Shown here piece after piece: positions 1 to 5,458 of a stretch of DNA of 11,487 bases. The DNA comes from Chloroflexota bacterium. GTDB taxonomy: Bacteria > Chloroflexota > Anaerolineae > 4572-78. Made by a program: the position numbers and the translations under genes. Below the pieces are notes generated by a model that was given only the letters and a program-made list of their open reading frames with translations, searched no databases and had not been told where the DNA came from. Each line of letters begins with the position of its first letter. Positions within the stretch are counted from its first letter, which is position 1. Where the stretch lies: NCBI GenBank assembly GCA_024278725.1, contig JAJRSQ010000150.1:1-11487 (forward strand), read 5' to 3'.

Positions 1-13
1 AAGAGGGATTGTT

Positions 14-958
14 ATGGTTATAACCCCAACAATTTTAGTCATTGGCGGAATTATTATCGGCGCGATTGTGCTGCTGATTTTGGGCGTCATCTTCGTTCCC
101 AAAACCGATTCCGGTGATGTGCAGGCACGCCTGGAAGAATATGCCAGCCGCAGCACCCCGGTCACGCTGGAAGAGCTTGAATTATCCCTGTCATTCTCGG
201 AGCGGGTGCTGACCCCTTTCTTCCAAAGACTGGCGAATTCACTGGCACAAATGACGCCCCAGCAATCGCGGGAGAAAGCGCGTCGCAATTTGGAACTGGC
301 GGGGCGTCCCGTCAAAAGCCCGGAAACATTTATGGGTATCAAATTCGGGGTGGCAATAACCTTTGTGGTGCTGGCATTTTTACTGCTGAGTGTCGCCGGG
401 CAACCTGTCACCTATCGCTTCCTGTTTTCCGCCATCGGCGGCGTCATCGGATATATTTTGCCGGGGGTATGGCTCGGCAGCAAAATACGCCAACGGCAAG
501 ACGAAGTCATCAAATCGCTGCCCGACGCCCTCGACCTGCTGGTGATTTGCGTCGAAGCGGGGCTGGGCTTTGAGGGCGCAATGGCAAAAGTTGCTGAAAA
601 ATGGGACAACGAACTTTCGCGGGCATTCGCGCGCGTTTTGCAGGAAATTCGGCTGGGGAAACTTCGCACCGATGCGTTGCGTGAAATGGACAAAAACCTC
701 GGGGTGGCGGAAGTCACCAGTTTTGTGGCGGCAATCATTCAAGCCACGCAATTCGGGGTGAGCATCGCCAAAGTTTTGCGCATCCAGGCGGAGCAAATGC
801 GCATTCAGCGCCGCCAACGCGCCGAGAAACAAGCGCAGGAAGCGCCCATCAAAATGCTCTTCCCCATGGTCTTTCTGATTTTCCCGTCGCTGTTCATTGT
901 GCTTTTGGGACCGGCGGTGCTGCAAATTTTAGACTCCAACGTTTTCGGTAGCTTTTAA
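14..958 (+). CDS. tadC: TadC-like type II secretion F-domain inner-membrane protein
   Basis: Predicted platform protein of a Tad (type IVb pilus) machine, acting in the cytoplasmic membrane with TadB and the ATPase TadA to assemble Flp-type pilins. The 314-residue protein has an N-terminal membrane segment (about residues 5-28), a soluble stretch, two more segments (about 109-129 and 135-156), a cytoplasmic helical T2SSF domain (about 165-280, with 'SLPDALDLLVICVEAGLGF') and a C-terminal segment (about 283-305). One long N-terminal soluble part and a single T2SSF domain fit the TadB/TadC group rather than GspF/PilC, which have two such domains. The C rather than B assignment rests on the long N-terminal region and is less certain. 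The ATG at 14 follows a GAGGG ribosome site. Its TAA overlaps the next ATG by one base, so the downstream gene is probably translationally coupled. An upstream tadA/tadB is expected outside the window. Confidence 0.88.
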   Translation: MVITPTILVIGGIIIGAIVLLILGVIFVPKTDSGDVQARLEEYASRSTPVTLEELELSLSFSERVLTPFFQRLANSLAQMTPQQSREKARRNLELAGRPVKSPETFMGIKFGVAITFVVLAFLLLSVAGQPVTYRFLFSAIGGVIGYILPGVWLGSKIRQRQDEVIKSLPDALDLLVICVEAGLGFEGAMAKVAEKWDNELSRAFARVLQEIRLGKLRTDALREMDKNLGVAEVTSFVAAIIQATQFGVSIAKVLRIQAEQMRIQRRQRAEKQAQEAPIKMLFPMVFLIFPSLFIVLLGPAVLQILDSNVFGSF

Positions 959-1299
959 TGCGGATTGAAAACCAATCGAAGCAAACCACCCTTGCCACAC
1001 ATTGCCGGGTTGCCGATACCTTCTTCACCCGCCTCAAGGGGCTGCTCGGCTCGCCACCCCTTGCCGCCGGAGAAGGCTTGCTTCTGGTCAACGAAAAAAG
1101 CATCCACACCTTTTTCATGGGTTTCCCCATTGATGTGATTTACATCAATGCCGAAAAAACCGTCGTAAAAATTGAGCCGAACATCGTCCCCAACCGCTTG
1201 GGGCGTTTTGTGCCGCAATCGGCATATATTCTGGAACTGCCCGTCGGCACAATTGAAACCAGCCACACAACCGTTGATGACCATTTAGCTTTTATTTAA
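958..1299 (+). CDS. DUF192 family protein
   Basis: A 113-residue protein of the DUF192 family, whose biochemical role is unknown; members are small all-beta proteins. The family signature is visible: 'TRLKGLLGSPPL', 'GEGLLLVN', 'IHTFFMGFPIDVIYIN' (about residues 49-64) and a C-terminal 'AYILELPVGTIE'. Many family members have Arg where this one has Gly in 'FFMGFPID'. No signal peptide or membrane segment is seen, although many relatives are exported, so this copy looks cytoplasmic. The start ATG overlaps the tadC stop (TAATG), which indicates reinitiation or coupling. Its place directly after tadC suggests, but does not prove, a link to the pilus machine. Confidence 0.88.
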   Translation: MRIENQSKQTTLATHCRVADTFFTRLKGLLGSPPLAAGEGLLLVNEKSIHTFFMGFPIDVIYINAEKTVVKIEPNIVPNRLGRFVPQSAYILELPVGTIETSHTTVDDHLAFI

Positions 1300-1306
1300 C
1301 CGCGAT

Positions 1307-2023
1307 ATGACGACATGGGTGTCTGAAATTGCCGCCGCGCTTGAGGCGTTCACCGATTTTTTGTATCCACCGGCGTGTGTGTTATGCGGCACACCGGGGC
1401 AATTTGTGTGCGACGCCTGCATGGCGGCAATCCCACTGATTGAGCCGCCCTACTGCCCCACCTGCGGCTACCCCGGCGCGGCGCATCCGTCGGCATGTTC
1501 ACAGTGCCGGCGCTTCCCGCTGACCTCGCTGGATGCCATCTGTTCGGCAGCAATGTTCGATGAGGGGGCATTGCGCACACTGATTCACAAATTCAAATAC
1601 GAATATATGCGGATTTTAGGAAAATCCCTTGCCCCATTGCTTGCTGCTTGCTATACTATCAATCAAATGAATGCAAAAATAATTGTTCCGGTTCCGCTGC
1701 ACAAATCACGTCAAAAATTCCGGGGGTACAACCAATCGGCTGTGCTTGCCAAAACATTGTCCGGCATCATCGGCGTACCCGTTGATACCACCACGCTTTT
1801 CAGACACCGCAAAACTAAAACCCAGATGGAATTGAATGCCACCGACCGCCAAGCAAATGTCGCCGGCGCGTTCAAGTGCGCCTCCGATGCGCTTGCCGGA
1901 AAATCGGTATTGTTGATTGATGATGTTTGCACCACCGGCGCCACGTTGGATGCGTGCGCGTCAGCGTTAAAGAAATCGGGCGTCGCGTCTGTATCGGCTT
2001 TAACGCTGGGGCGTGCCGCCTAA
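1307..2023 (+). CDS. comF: ComF family protein (phosphoribosyltransferase-like)
   Basis: A 238-residue ComF/GntX-type protein. The N-terminus carries four CxxC pairs (C24/C27, C35/C38, C50/C53, C64/C67), expected to bind zinc. The C-terminal half is a type I phosphoribosyltransferase fold with the PRPP-binding loop 'IDDVCTTGAT' at residues 204-213 and a typical upstream 'VPVPLHKSRQKFRGYNQS' segment. In naturally competent bacteria ComF helps handle incoming single-stranded DNA; in others the role is unclear, so competence should not be concluded from this gene alone. The ATG lies 7 nt after the DUF192 stop with no clear Shine-Dalgarno sequence, so coupling to the upstream genes is likely. The length is normal for the family. 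Confidence 0.9.
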   Translation: MTTWVSEIAAALEAFTDFLYPPACVLCGTPGQFVCDACMAAIPLIEPPYCPTCGYPGAAHPSACSQCRRFPLTSLDAICSAAMFDEGALRTLIHKFKYEYMRILGKSLAPLLAACYTINQMNAKIIVPVPLHKSRQKFRGYNQSAVLAKTLSGIIGVPVDTTTLFRHRKTKTQMELNATDRQANVAGAFKCASDALAGKSVLLIDDVCTTGATLDACASALKKSGVASVSALTLGRAA

Positions 2024-2044
2024 TGGGCGCTCCGGTTTATAAAA

Positions 2045-2063
2045 TCCTTACTTAAGAAAGGAG
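2045..2063 (+). promoter_or_regulatory. hpf ribosome-binding site with possible masking hairpin
   Basis: A strong AAAGGAG ribosome site (2057-2063) lies 7 nt before the hpf ATG. The segment TCCTT (2045-2049) is complementary to AAGGA (2058-2062) across an 8-nt loop, so a short 5-bp hairpin could cover the site. The stem is weak and may mean nothing. A TATAAA at 2038-2043 has no convincing -35 partner, so I cannot say whether hpf has its own promoter. Confidence 0.35.
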
Positions 2064-2070
2064 TAGTATT

Positions 2071-2637
2071 ATGGCACTGGTTCTTACCGGAAAAAATTTG
2101 AACCTCTTTGAAGACACCAAAACGTATATCGAAAAGAAGGTGGCTAAATTCGGACGCTTTCTGCCTGACATCATCGACATTCAGGTGGAGCTTTCCAAAG
2201 AGGAAACAAAAAGCAGCCAAGACCGATTTATTGCCGAAATAACCGTGCAAACGAAACATAAAATTTTACGCGCAGAAGAACGCAGTCACGACCTGCGGAT
2301 TGCTATTGACAACGCCGTGAATAAACTCAACAGCCAGATTGCCCGCCTGAAAGGGAAACGAAAAAACCGCCGACACGCCAAAGAGAGCATCCGCACCGAA
2401 GAACTGCCTATGCTGTCCGATGAAATGTTGGAGCAACTGGAAGAAGAAACCCAGCGCGAGATTGTCCGCATCAAACAGTTTTCCGTCATTCCGATGGACG
2501 AAGAAGAAGCCCTTGAGCAAATGCAACTGCTCTCGCACGATTTCTTCGTATTTTACAACGCCAACAGCGGACGCATCAATGTTTTGTACAAACGCGCCGA
2601 CAACAATTACGGGTTGTTAGACCCGGTGGTCGCCTAA
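2071..2637 (+). CDS. hpf: Long-form ribosome hibernation promoting factor
   Basis: A 188-residue long HPF. The N-terminal RaiA/S30AE domain (about residues 1-100) binds the decoding region of idle 30S subunits. After a charged linker (about 100-130), the C-terminal dimerisation domain (about 130-186) contains 'IVRIKQFSVIPMDEEEA', 'FFVFYNANSGRINVLYKR' and 'NNYGLLDP', the hallmarks of the long form that pairs two ribosomes into inactive 100S dimers. The basic segment 'KGKRKNRRH' follows the first domain. The start is fixed by the strong ribosome site at 2057-2063. The gene lies 47 nt after comF and ends at a strong terminator. Stationary-phase or starvation induction is usual for the family, but no specific signal is visible here. 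Confidence 0.95.
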   Translation: MALVLTGKNLNLFEDTKTYIEKKVAKFGRFLPDIIDIQVELSKEETKSSQDRFIAEITVQTKHKILRAEERSHDLRIAIDNAVNKLNSQIARLKGKRKNRRHAKESIRTEELPMLSDEMLEQLEEETQREIVRIKQFSVIPMDEEEALEQMQLLSHDFFVFYNANSGRINVLYKRADNNYGLLDPVVA

Positions 2638-2644
2638 CCCAAAC

Positions 2645-2681
2645 AAAAACGGGGAGCGATGTTCTCGCTCCCCGTTTTTTT
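2645..2681. terminator. Bidirectional intrinsic terminator between hpf and ndk
   Basis: An 11-bp perfect stem (2649-2659 with 2665-2675) closes a 5-nt loop. It is followed by a T run (2675-2681) on the plus strand and preceded by an A run (2645-2649) that becomes a T run on the minus strand. It sits 8 nt after the hpf stop and about 12 nt after the ndk stop, so it should end transcription of both convergent genes. Confidence 0.93.
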
Positions 2682-2692
2682 ATTGCCCCGTG

Positions 2693-3142
2693 TTATTCCA
2701 AAATCCAGGGTTTCAACGCGCGGGTATATGTCACCAGATTTTCTTCCCCAAACCAAAGCGCAATTTCCGCTTTGGCGGTGTCCGCCCCATCCGACGCATG
2801 AATGAGATTGCGTCCGATTTCCATCCCGAAATCGCCGCGAATTGTGCCCGGTGCAGCATCGAGCGGGTTGGTTGCGCCCACAATATTCCGCGCCATTTGG
2901 ATGGCGTTGGGACCTTCCAGCACCAGCGCCACCACGGGCGAGGCGGTGATGTATTCGATGAGCGATTTGAAAAATGGGCGTTCTTTGTGTACCGCGTAAT
3001 GTTCTTCCGCCAGCGACAAAGGCACTTGCAGGAATTTCATCGCCACAATTTTCAGCCCATGCTGTTCAAAACGGGTGATGATTTGCCCGACGAGTTGCCG
3101 TTGCACGGCGTCCGGTTTCAGAATGATGAATGTTTTTTCCAC
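2693..3142 (-). CDS. ndk: Nucleoside diphosphate kinase
   Basis: Transfers the gamma-phosphate between nucleoside triphosphates and diphosphates through a phosphohistidine; a cytoplasmic nucleotide-pool enzyme. The 149-residue protein has the N-terminal 'TFIILKPDAV' strand, 'HYAVHKERPFF', 'GPNAI..AR...GATNP' and the catalytic motif 'RNLIHASDG' with the active histidine at residue 115. Many bacteria have 'NxxHGSDS' here; the Ala and final Gly are conservative variants. The start codon is GTG (GTGGAAAAAACA on the minus strand), preceded by an AAGGGAGA ribosome site about 6 nt upstream. A separate promoter upstream (3241-3269) and terminator signals on both sides indicate a single-gene transcript. 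Confidence 0.97.
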   Translation of the reverse strand: MEKTFIILKPDAVQRQLVGQIITRFEQHGLKIVAMKFLQVPLSLAEEHYAVHKERPFFKSLIEYITASPVVALVLEGPNAIQMARNIVGATNPLDAAPGTIRGDFGMEIGRNLIHASDGADTAKAEIALWFGEENLVTYTRALKPWILE

Positions 3143-3240
3143 AGTTATTCTCCCTTAAAAATTGTTATCGGTTTTCAGTATTTGGCTGAATGGCGGGAAT
3201 TGCGTCTCGCACACATACGCTGCTAAAATTTATTCGGGGT

Positions 3241-3269
3241 TTTATAACAGATTGAGAGACGGTTGACAA
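3241..3269 (-). promoter_or_regulatory. Candidate promoter of ndk
   Basis: On the minus strand TTGTCA (3264-3269) and TATAAA (3241-3246) are separated by exactly 17 bp, each one mismatch from the sigma-70-type consensus. The start would be near 3234, giving a leader of about 90 nt before the GTG. It lies between the terminator of the preceding minus-strand gene and ndk, where a promoter is expected. Confidence 0.6.
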
Positions 3270-3287
3270 ATTCAGGTGATTCCCATG

Positions 3288-3319
3288 AAAAAACCCGCCG
3301 GGATGGCGGGTTCTTTTTT
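3288..3319 (-). terminator. Intrinsic terminator of the acidic repeat-protein gene
   Basis: An 8-bp perfect stem, AACCCGCC (3292-3299) with GGCGGGTT (3305-3312), closes a 5-nt loop. The A run at 3288-3293 gives the T run for minus-strand transcription; a T run at 3314-3319 lies on the other side. It is 13 nt beyond the stop of the minus-strand gene ending at 3333. Confidence 0.88.
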
Positions 3320-3332
3320 CGGAAAGTTGTGG

Positions 3333-5258
3333 CTACAGCTTTTGCAACGCTGTTTTGTACGATTGAAATGCGCGGTTGAGCTGCCCCAATCGCTTTTGAG
3401 CATCGCCCAGCGTTTCGTAAATCGCGGGGTTGTCGGCAAAGACGCTCAGGTAATCGGATAAAACATTTGCAATCTCTTCCAACTGCGCCGATTGCGCGAT
3501 GAGGGTGTTGAAACCCTGCAATGCATCATTCAACTGCCCCACTTCGAGCGCCTTTCGCGCCGTTTCAAACACATCTGACGTGTCTGCGGACACAGGTTCC
3601 GCCACGGCTGCCGGTTCCGGCTCTTCCGGCGCGGCGACTTCCGCCACGGCTGTTTCCAGCGTTTGCGCGACGACAGGCTCAGCTTCGACGGGTTCCGGTT
3701 CGGTGTCCGCTTCCTCTTCCGCCTCCGACAACCATTCGGGCGCTTCGGCATCGATGGCGGCGGTGGTCGCGGTGACGGTTTCCGTCTCTTCGTCCGCGCT
3801 TTCCGCCCACATTTCCTCGCCTTCCTGCAACCAGTCGGGCAAATCTTCGTCGTCGAAAAGTTCTTCTTCGGCGGCAACGTCGGCAACGGGTTCTTCCGCC
3901 ACCGTTTCATCCGTCAACCACGAGGGCGTTTCCGCCTCTGCTTCGGCTTCCGGCACATCATCTTTCAGCCAGTCGGGCAGTTCATCATCCACCACCAATG
4001 CTTCTGCCACCACTTCATCCCCGGCGATGATATCCGCCGTATCTTCCAGGCTTTCATCCACTTCCGAATCCGCTTCATCCATCAACCACGAGGGCGTTTC
4101 CGCTTCCAGTTCCGGCTCGATGTCCTCATCTTCCTGCAACCAGTCGGGCAAATCCGCCGAGTCATCCACAAATGGTTCATCAACTTCCGGCACCGGCTCC
4201 TCCGATGTCTCAAACTCATCCGTGATGGCGTCCACTTCTGCCACCGGTTCCTCGGCAACAGTTTCATCCGTCAACCACGAGGGCGTTTCCGCTTCCAGTT
4301 CCGGCTCGATGTCCGCGTCTTCCTGCAACCAGTCGGGCAAATCCGCGTCCACCGTCTCTTCCGGTTCGGTGACGGGTTCCGCAGCCGATTCGACGGCGGC
4401 GCGCACTTCCGCAGCAGAAGTGATGATGCTTTCGTCGCTCAACCATGAGGGCGTTTCCGGCTCGGTGTCCGTTTCGGCGATGGTTTCATCTTTGAGCCAG
4501 TCGGGGAGTTCATCATCGATGACCATTCCATCATCCGTGGCTTCCGCCGCCGGTTCAGCGCCGGTTTCCACTTTCAGCCAGTCGGGGATGGATTCAGACG
4601 GGGCTTCGTCCGCAATTGCGTCGGGTTCCGTTTCTTCCGCCGCCGGTTCAGCGGCAACCGATTCATCGGCGAGCCACGCCGCCGGTTCTGTTGTCGTTTC
4701 GGGCACAGTTTCATCTTTGAGCCAGTCGGGGAGTTCATCGTCAATGACCATCCCGTCATCCGCCGCGTCCGCCACCGGCTCGGCGGCAGGTTCATCGGCG
4801 GGGAGGGTGGTTTCAACGGGGGGTTGCCGGTCAGCCTGCGCCAGCCGCTGCGCGGAAACATCCGCCGTGGCTTCCATATAATCCGCCACCGTCATATTTT
4901 CCGCGCCTTCAGGGCGTTCTTCGGGCACATCATCCAGCGAAAGCCCCTCTTCCGCCAGAATTTTCTGCCACATTTCAGTCCCAACCGCCTCTTCGCTCGC
5001 GGCTTCTGTTTCCGGTTCAGCCGCCGCTTCAGGTTCGGGTTCGGCGCTGTCCACATCCGATAGGTCAATTTCTTCCGGAACATCCTGCAACCACGGGGGC
5101 AATTCCTCAATATCCTCCACGGTATCCTGAGGTAACTCCGCCGCCGGAAGGGTCGGTTTTGCCGCCGCCGGCGCTTCACCGCGTATTTCCTTCAGCCAAT
5201 CGGGAAGTTCATCTTCAGGCGATGGTTGCGGATTGGGATTTTCTTGATCGACCGACAT
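3333..5258 (-). CDS. Acidic repeat protein with PDWL/PSWL motifs and C-terminal TPR
   Basis: A 641-residue protein of unknown function. I see no signal peptide or membrane segment, so it is probably cytoplasmic. Residues 1 to about 555 are extremely rich in Glu, Asp, Ala, Pro and Thr and should be disordered. Embedded are 15 short motifs around Trp-Leu: eight PDWL (mostly 'ELPDWLK' or 'DLPDWLQ'), four PSWL ('TPSWLxDE') and single PPWL, AAWL and PEWL. In the middle, PDWL and PSWL alternate with a linker of about 18 residues. Residues 561-641 are helical, and 611-641 ('AIYETLGDAQKRLGQLNRAF' onward) fit one tetratricopeptide repeat. An AGGTGA ribosome site precedes the ATG, and own promoter and terminator indicate a monocistronic unit. 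The motif array with a TPR end suggests a protein-binding scaffold; this is inference. The opposite strand is also open for a long stretch because of codon bias, which I do not regard as a gene. Confidence 0.85.
   Translation of the reverse strand: MSVDQENPNPQPSPEDELPDWLKEIRGEAPAAAKPTLPAAELPQDTVEDIEELPPWLQDVPEEIDLSDVDSAEPEPEAAAEPETEAASEEAVGTEMWQKILAEEGLSLDDVPEERPEGAENMTVADYMEATADVSAQRLAQADRQPPVETTLPADEPAAEPVADAADDGMVIDDELPDWLKDETVPETTTEPAAWLADESVAAEPAAEETEPDAIADEAPSESIPDWLKVETGAEPAAEATDDGMVIDDELPDWLKDETIAETDTEPETPSWLSDESIITSAAEVRAAVESAAEPVTEPEETVDADLPDWLQEDADIEPELEAETPSWLTDETVAEEPVAEVDAITDEFETSEEPVPEVDEPFVDDSADLPDWLQEDEDIEPELEAETPSWLMDEADSEVDESLEDTADIIAGDEVVAEALVVDDELPDWLKDDVPEAEAEAETPSWLTDETVAEEPVADVAAEEELFDDEDLPDWLQEGEEMWAESADEETETVTATTAAIDAEAPEWLSEAEEEADTEPEPVEAEPVVAQTLETAVAEVAAPEEPEPAAVAEPVSADTSDVFETARKALEVGQLNDALQGFNTLIAQSAQLEEIANVLSDYLSVFADNPAIYETLGDAQKRLGQLNRAFQSYKTALQKL
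4082..4157 (-). repeat. 76-bp direct repeat inside the acidic protein gene, copy 1
   Basis: Matches 4271-4346 at 74 of 76 positions, shifted by 189 bp (63 codons). It encodes the unit 'DLPDWLQED.DIEPELEAET' followed by PSWL. The near-identical DNA points to recent in-frame duplication of motif units. Confidence 0.9.
4271..4346 (-). repeat. 76-bp direct repeat inside the acidic protein gene, copy 2
   Basis: Partner of 4082-4157. The only differences are at 4315 and 4317, within the codon pair that changes Glu to Ala in the linker (QEDED versus QEDAD). Confidence 0.9.
4483..4537 (-). repeat. 55-bp direct repeat inside the acidic protein gene, copy 1
   Basis: Matches 4708-4762 with four mismatches, shifted by 225 bp (75 codons). 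It encodes 'DDGMVIDDELPDWLKDET'. The mismatches are synonymous or nearly so, meaning the peptide is kept while the DNA drifts. Confidence 0.88.
4708..4762 (-). repeat. 55-bp direct repeat inside the acidic protein gene, copy 2
   Basis: Partner of 4483-4537, encoding the same 18-residue peptide with its central PDWL motif. Confidence 0.88.
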
Positions 5259-5320
5259 AGGTTCACCTACTTTTTTAAACTGAACGGCTCATATACCTTT
5301 TTAACCACTTTCATACACCT

Positions 5321-5349
5321 ATTATGCCCTGATTTGCAGAAATTGTCAA
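5321..5349 (-). promoter_or_regulatory. Promoter of the acidic repeat-protein gene
   Basis: On the minus strand a perfect TTGACA (5344-5349) is followed after 17 bp by CATAAT (5321-5326), one mismatch from consensus. The start would be near 5314, giving a leader of about 55 nt with the AGGTGA ribosome site before the ATG. This is the best -35/-10 pair in the window and suggests substantial constitutive expression. Confidence 0.78.
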
Positions 5350-5356
5350 TCCGAAA

Positions 5357-5369
5357 TGACATTATGTCA
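5357..5369. promoter_or_regulatory. Perfect 13-bp palindrome TGACAT-T-ATGTCA, possible operator
   Basis: A perfect inverted repeat lies in the divergent intergenic region, 7 bp upstream of the -35 of the minus-strand promoter and about 25 bp upstream of the candidate uvrA -35. Symmetry and position suit a dimeric regulator acting on either gene. It does not match the LexA boxes I know (such as GAAC-N4-GTTC), so SOS control is not shown. Confidence 0.4.
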
Positions 5370-5394
5370 CTACGTAAATCCATCCGTCCGGTAT

Positions 5395-5423
5395 TACACA
5401 ATTTTCGGCGGCAGTGGTAAAAT
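5395..5423 (+). promoter_or_regulatory. Candidate promoter of uvrA
   Basis: TACACA (5395-5400, four of six matches to TTGACA) and TAAAAT (5418-5423, five of six matches to TATAAT) are 17 bp apart. The start would be near 5430, about 29 nt before the uvrA ATG. The -35 is poor, so this is tentative. Confidence 0.4.
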
Positions 5424-5458
5424 TACTGTTTGTTATTTTCGATGGCATGGAGGTGGAG

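Noticed and set aside
2690..3226. 178-codon plus-strand open frame over ndk
   Set aside because: It is antisense to a complete ndk with intact active site and lies downstream of a strong terminator.
3820..4740. CRISPR-like or satellite-like repeated units (TTCCTGCAACCAGTCGGG and similar)
   Set aside because: Spacing is in whole codons, units differ in length, and every copy encodes the PDWL or PSWL motif, so these are coding repeats.
3499..4881. Long 460-codon open frame antisense to the acidic repeat gene
   Set aside because: It is Ser/Ala/Thr-rich low complexity produced by the mirrored codons of Glu, Asp and Ala, with no ribosome site and no recognisable domain. The minus-strand frame has a promoter, ribosome site, terminator and TPR.
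5414..5458. GTG at 5414 or ATG at 5447 as the uvrA start
   Set aside because: These add residues not seen at normal UvrA N-termini, and the GTG start overlaps the candidate -10. The ATG at 5459 has an ideal purine-rich ribosome site and the conserved N-terminus.
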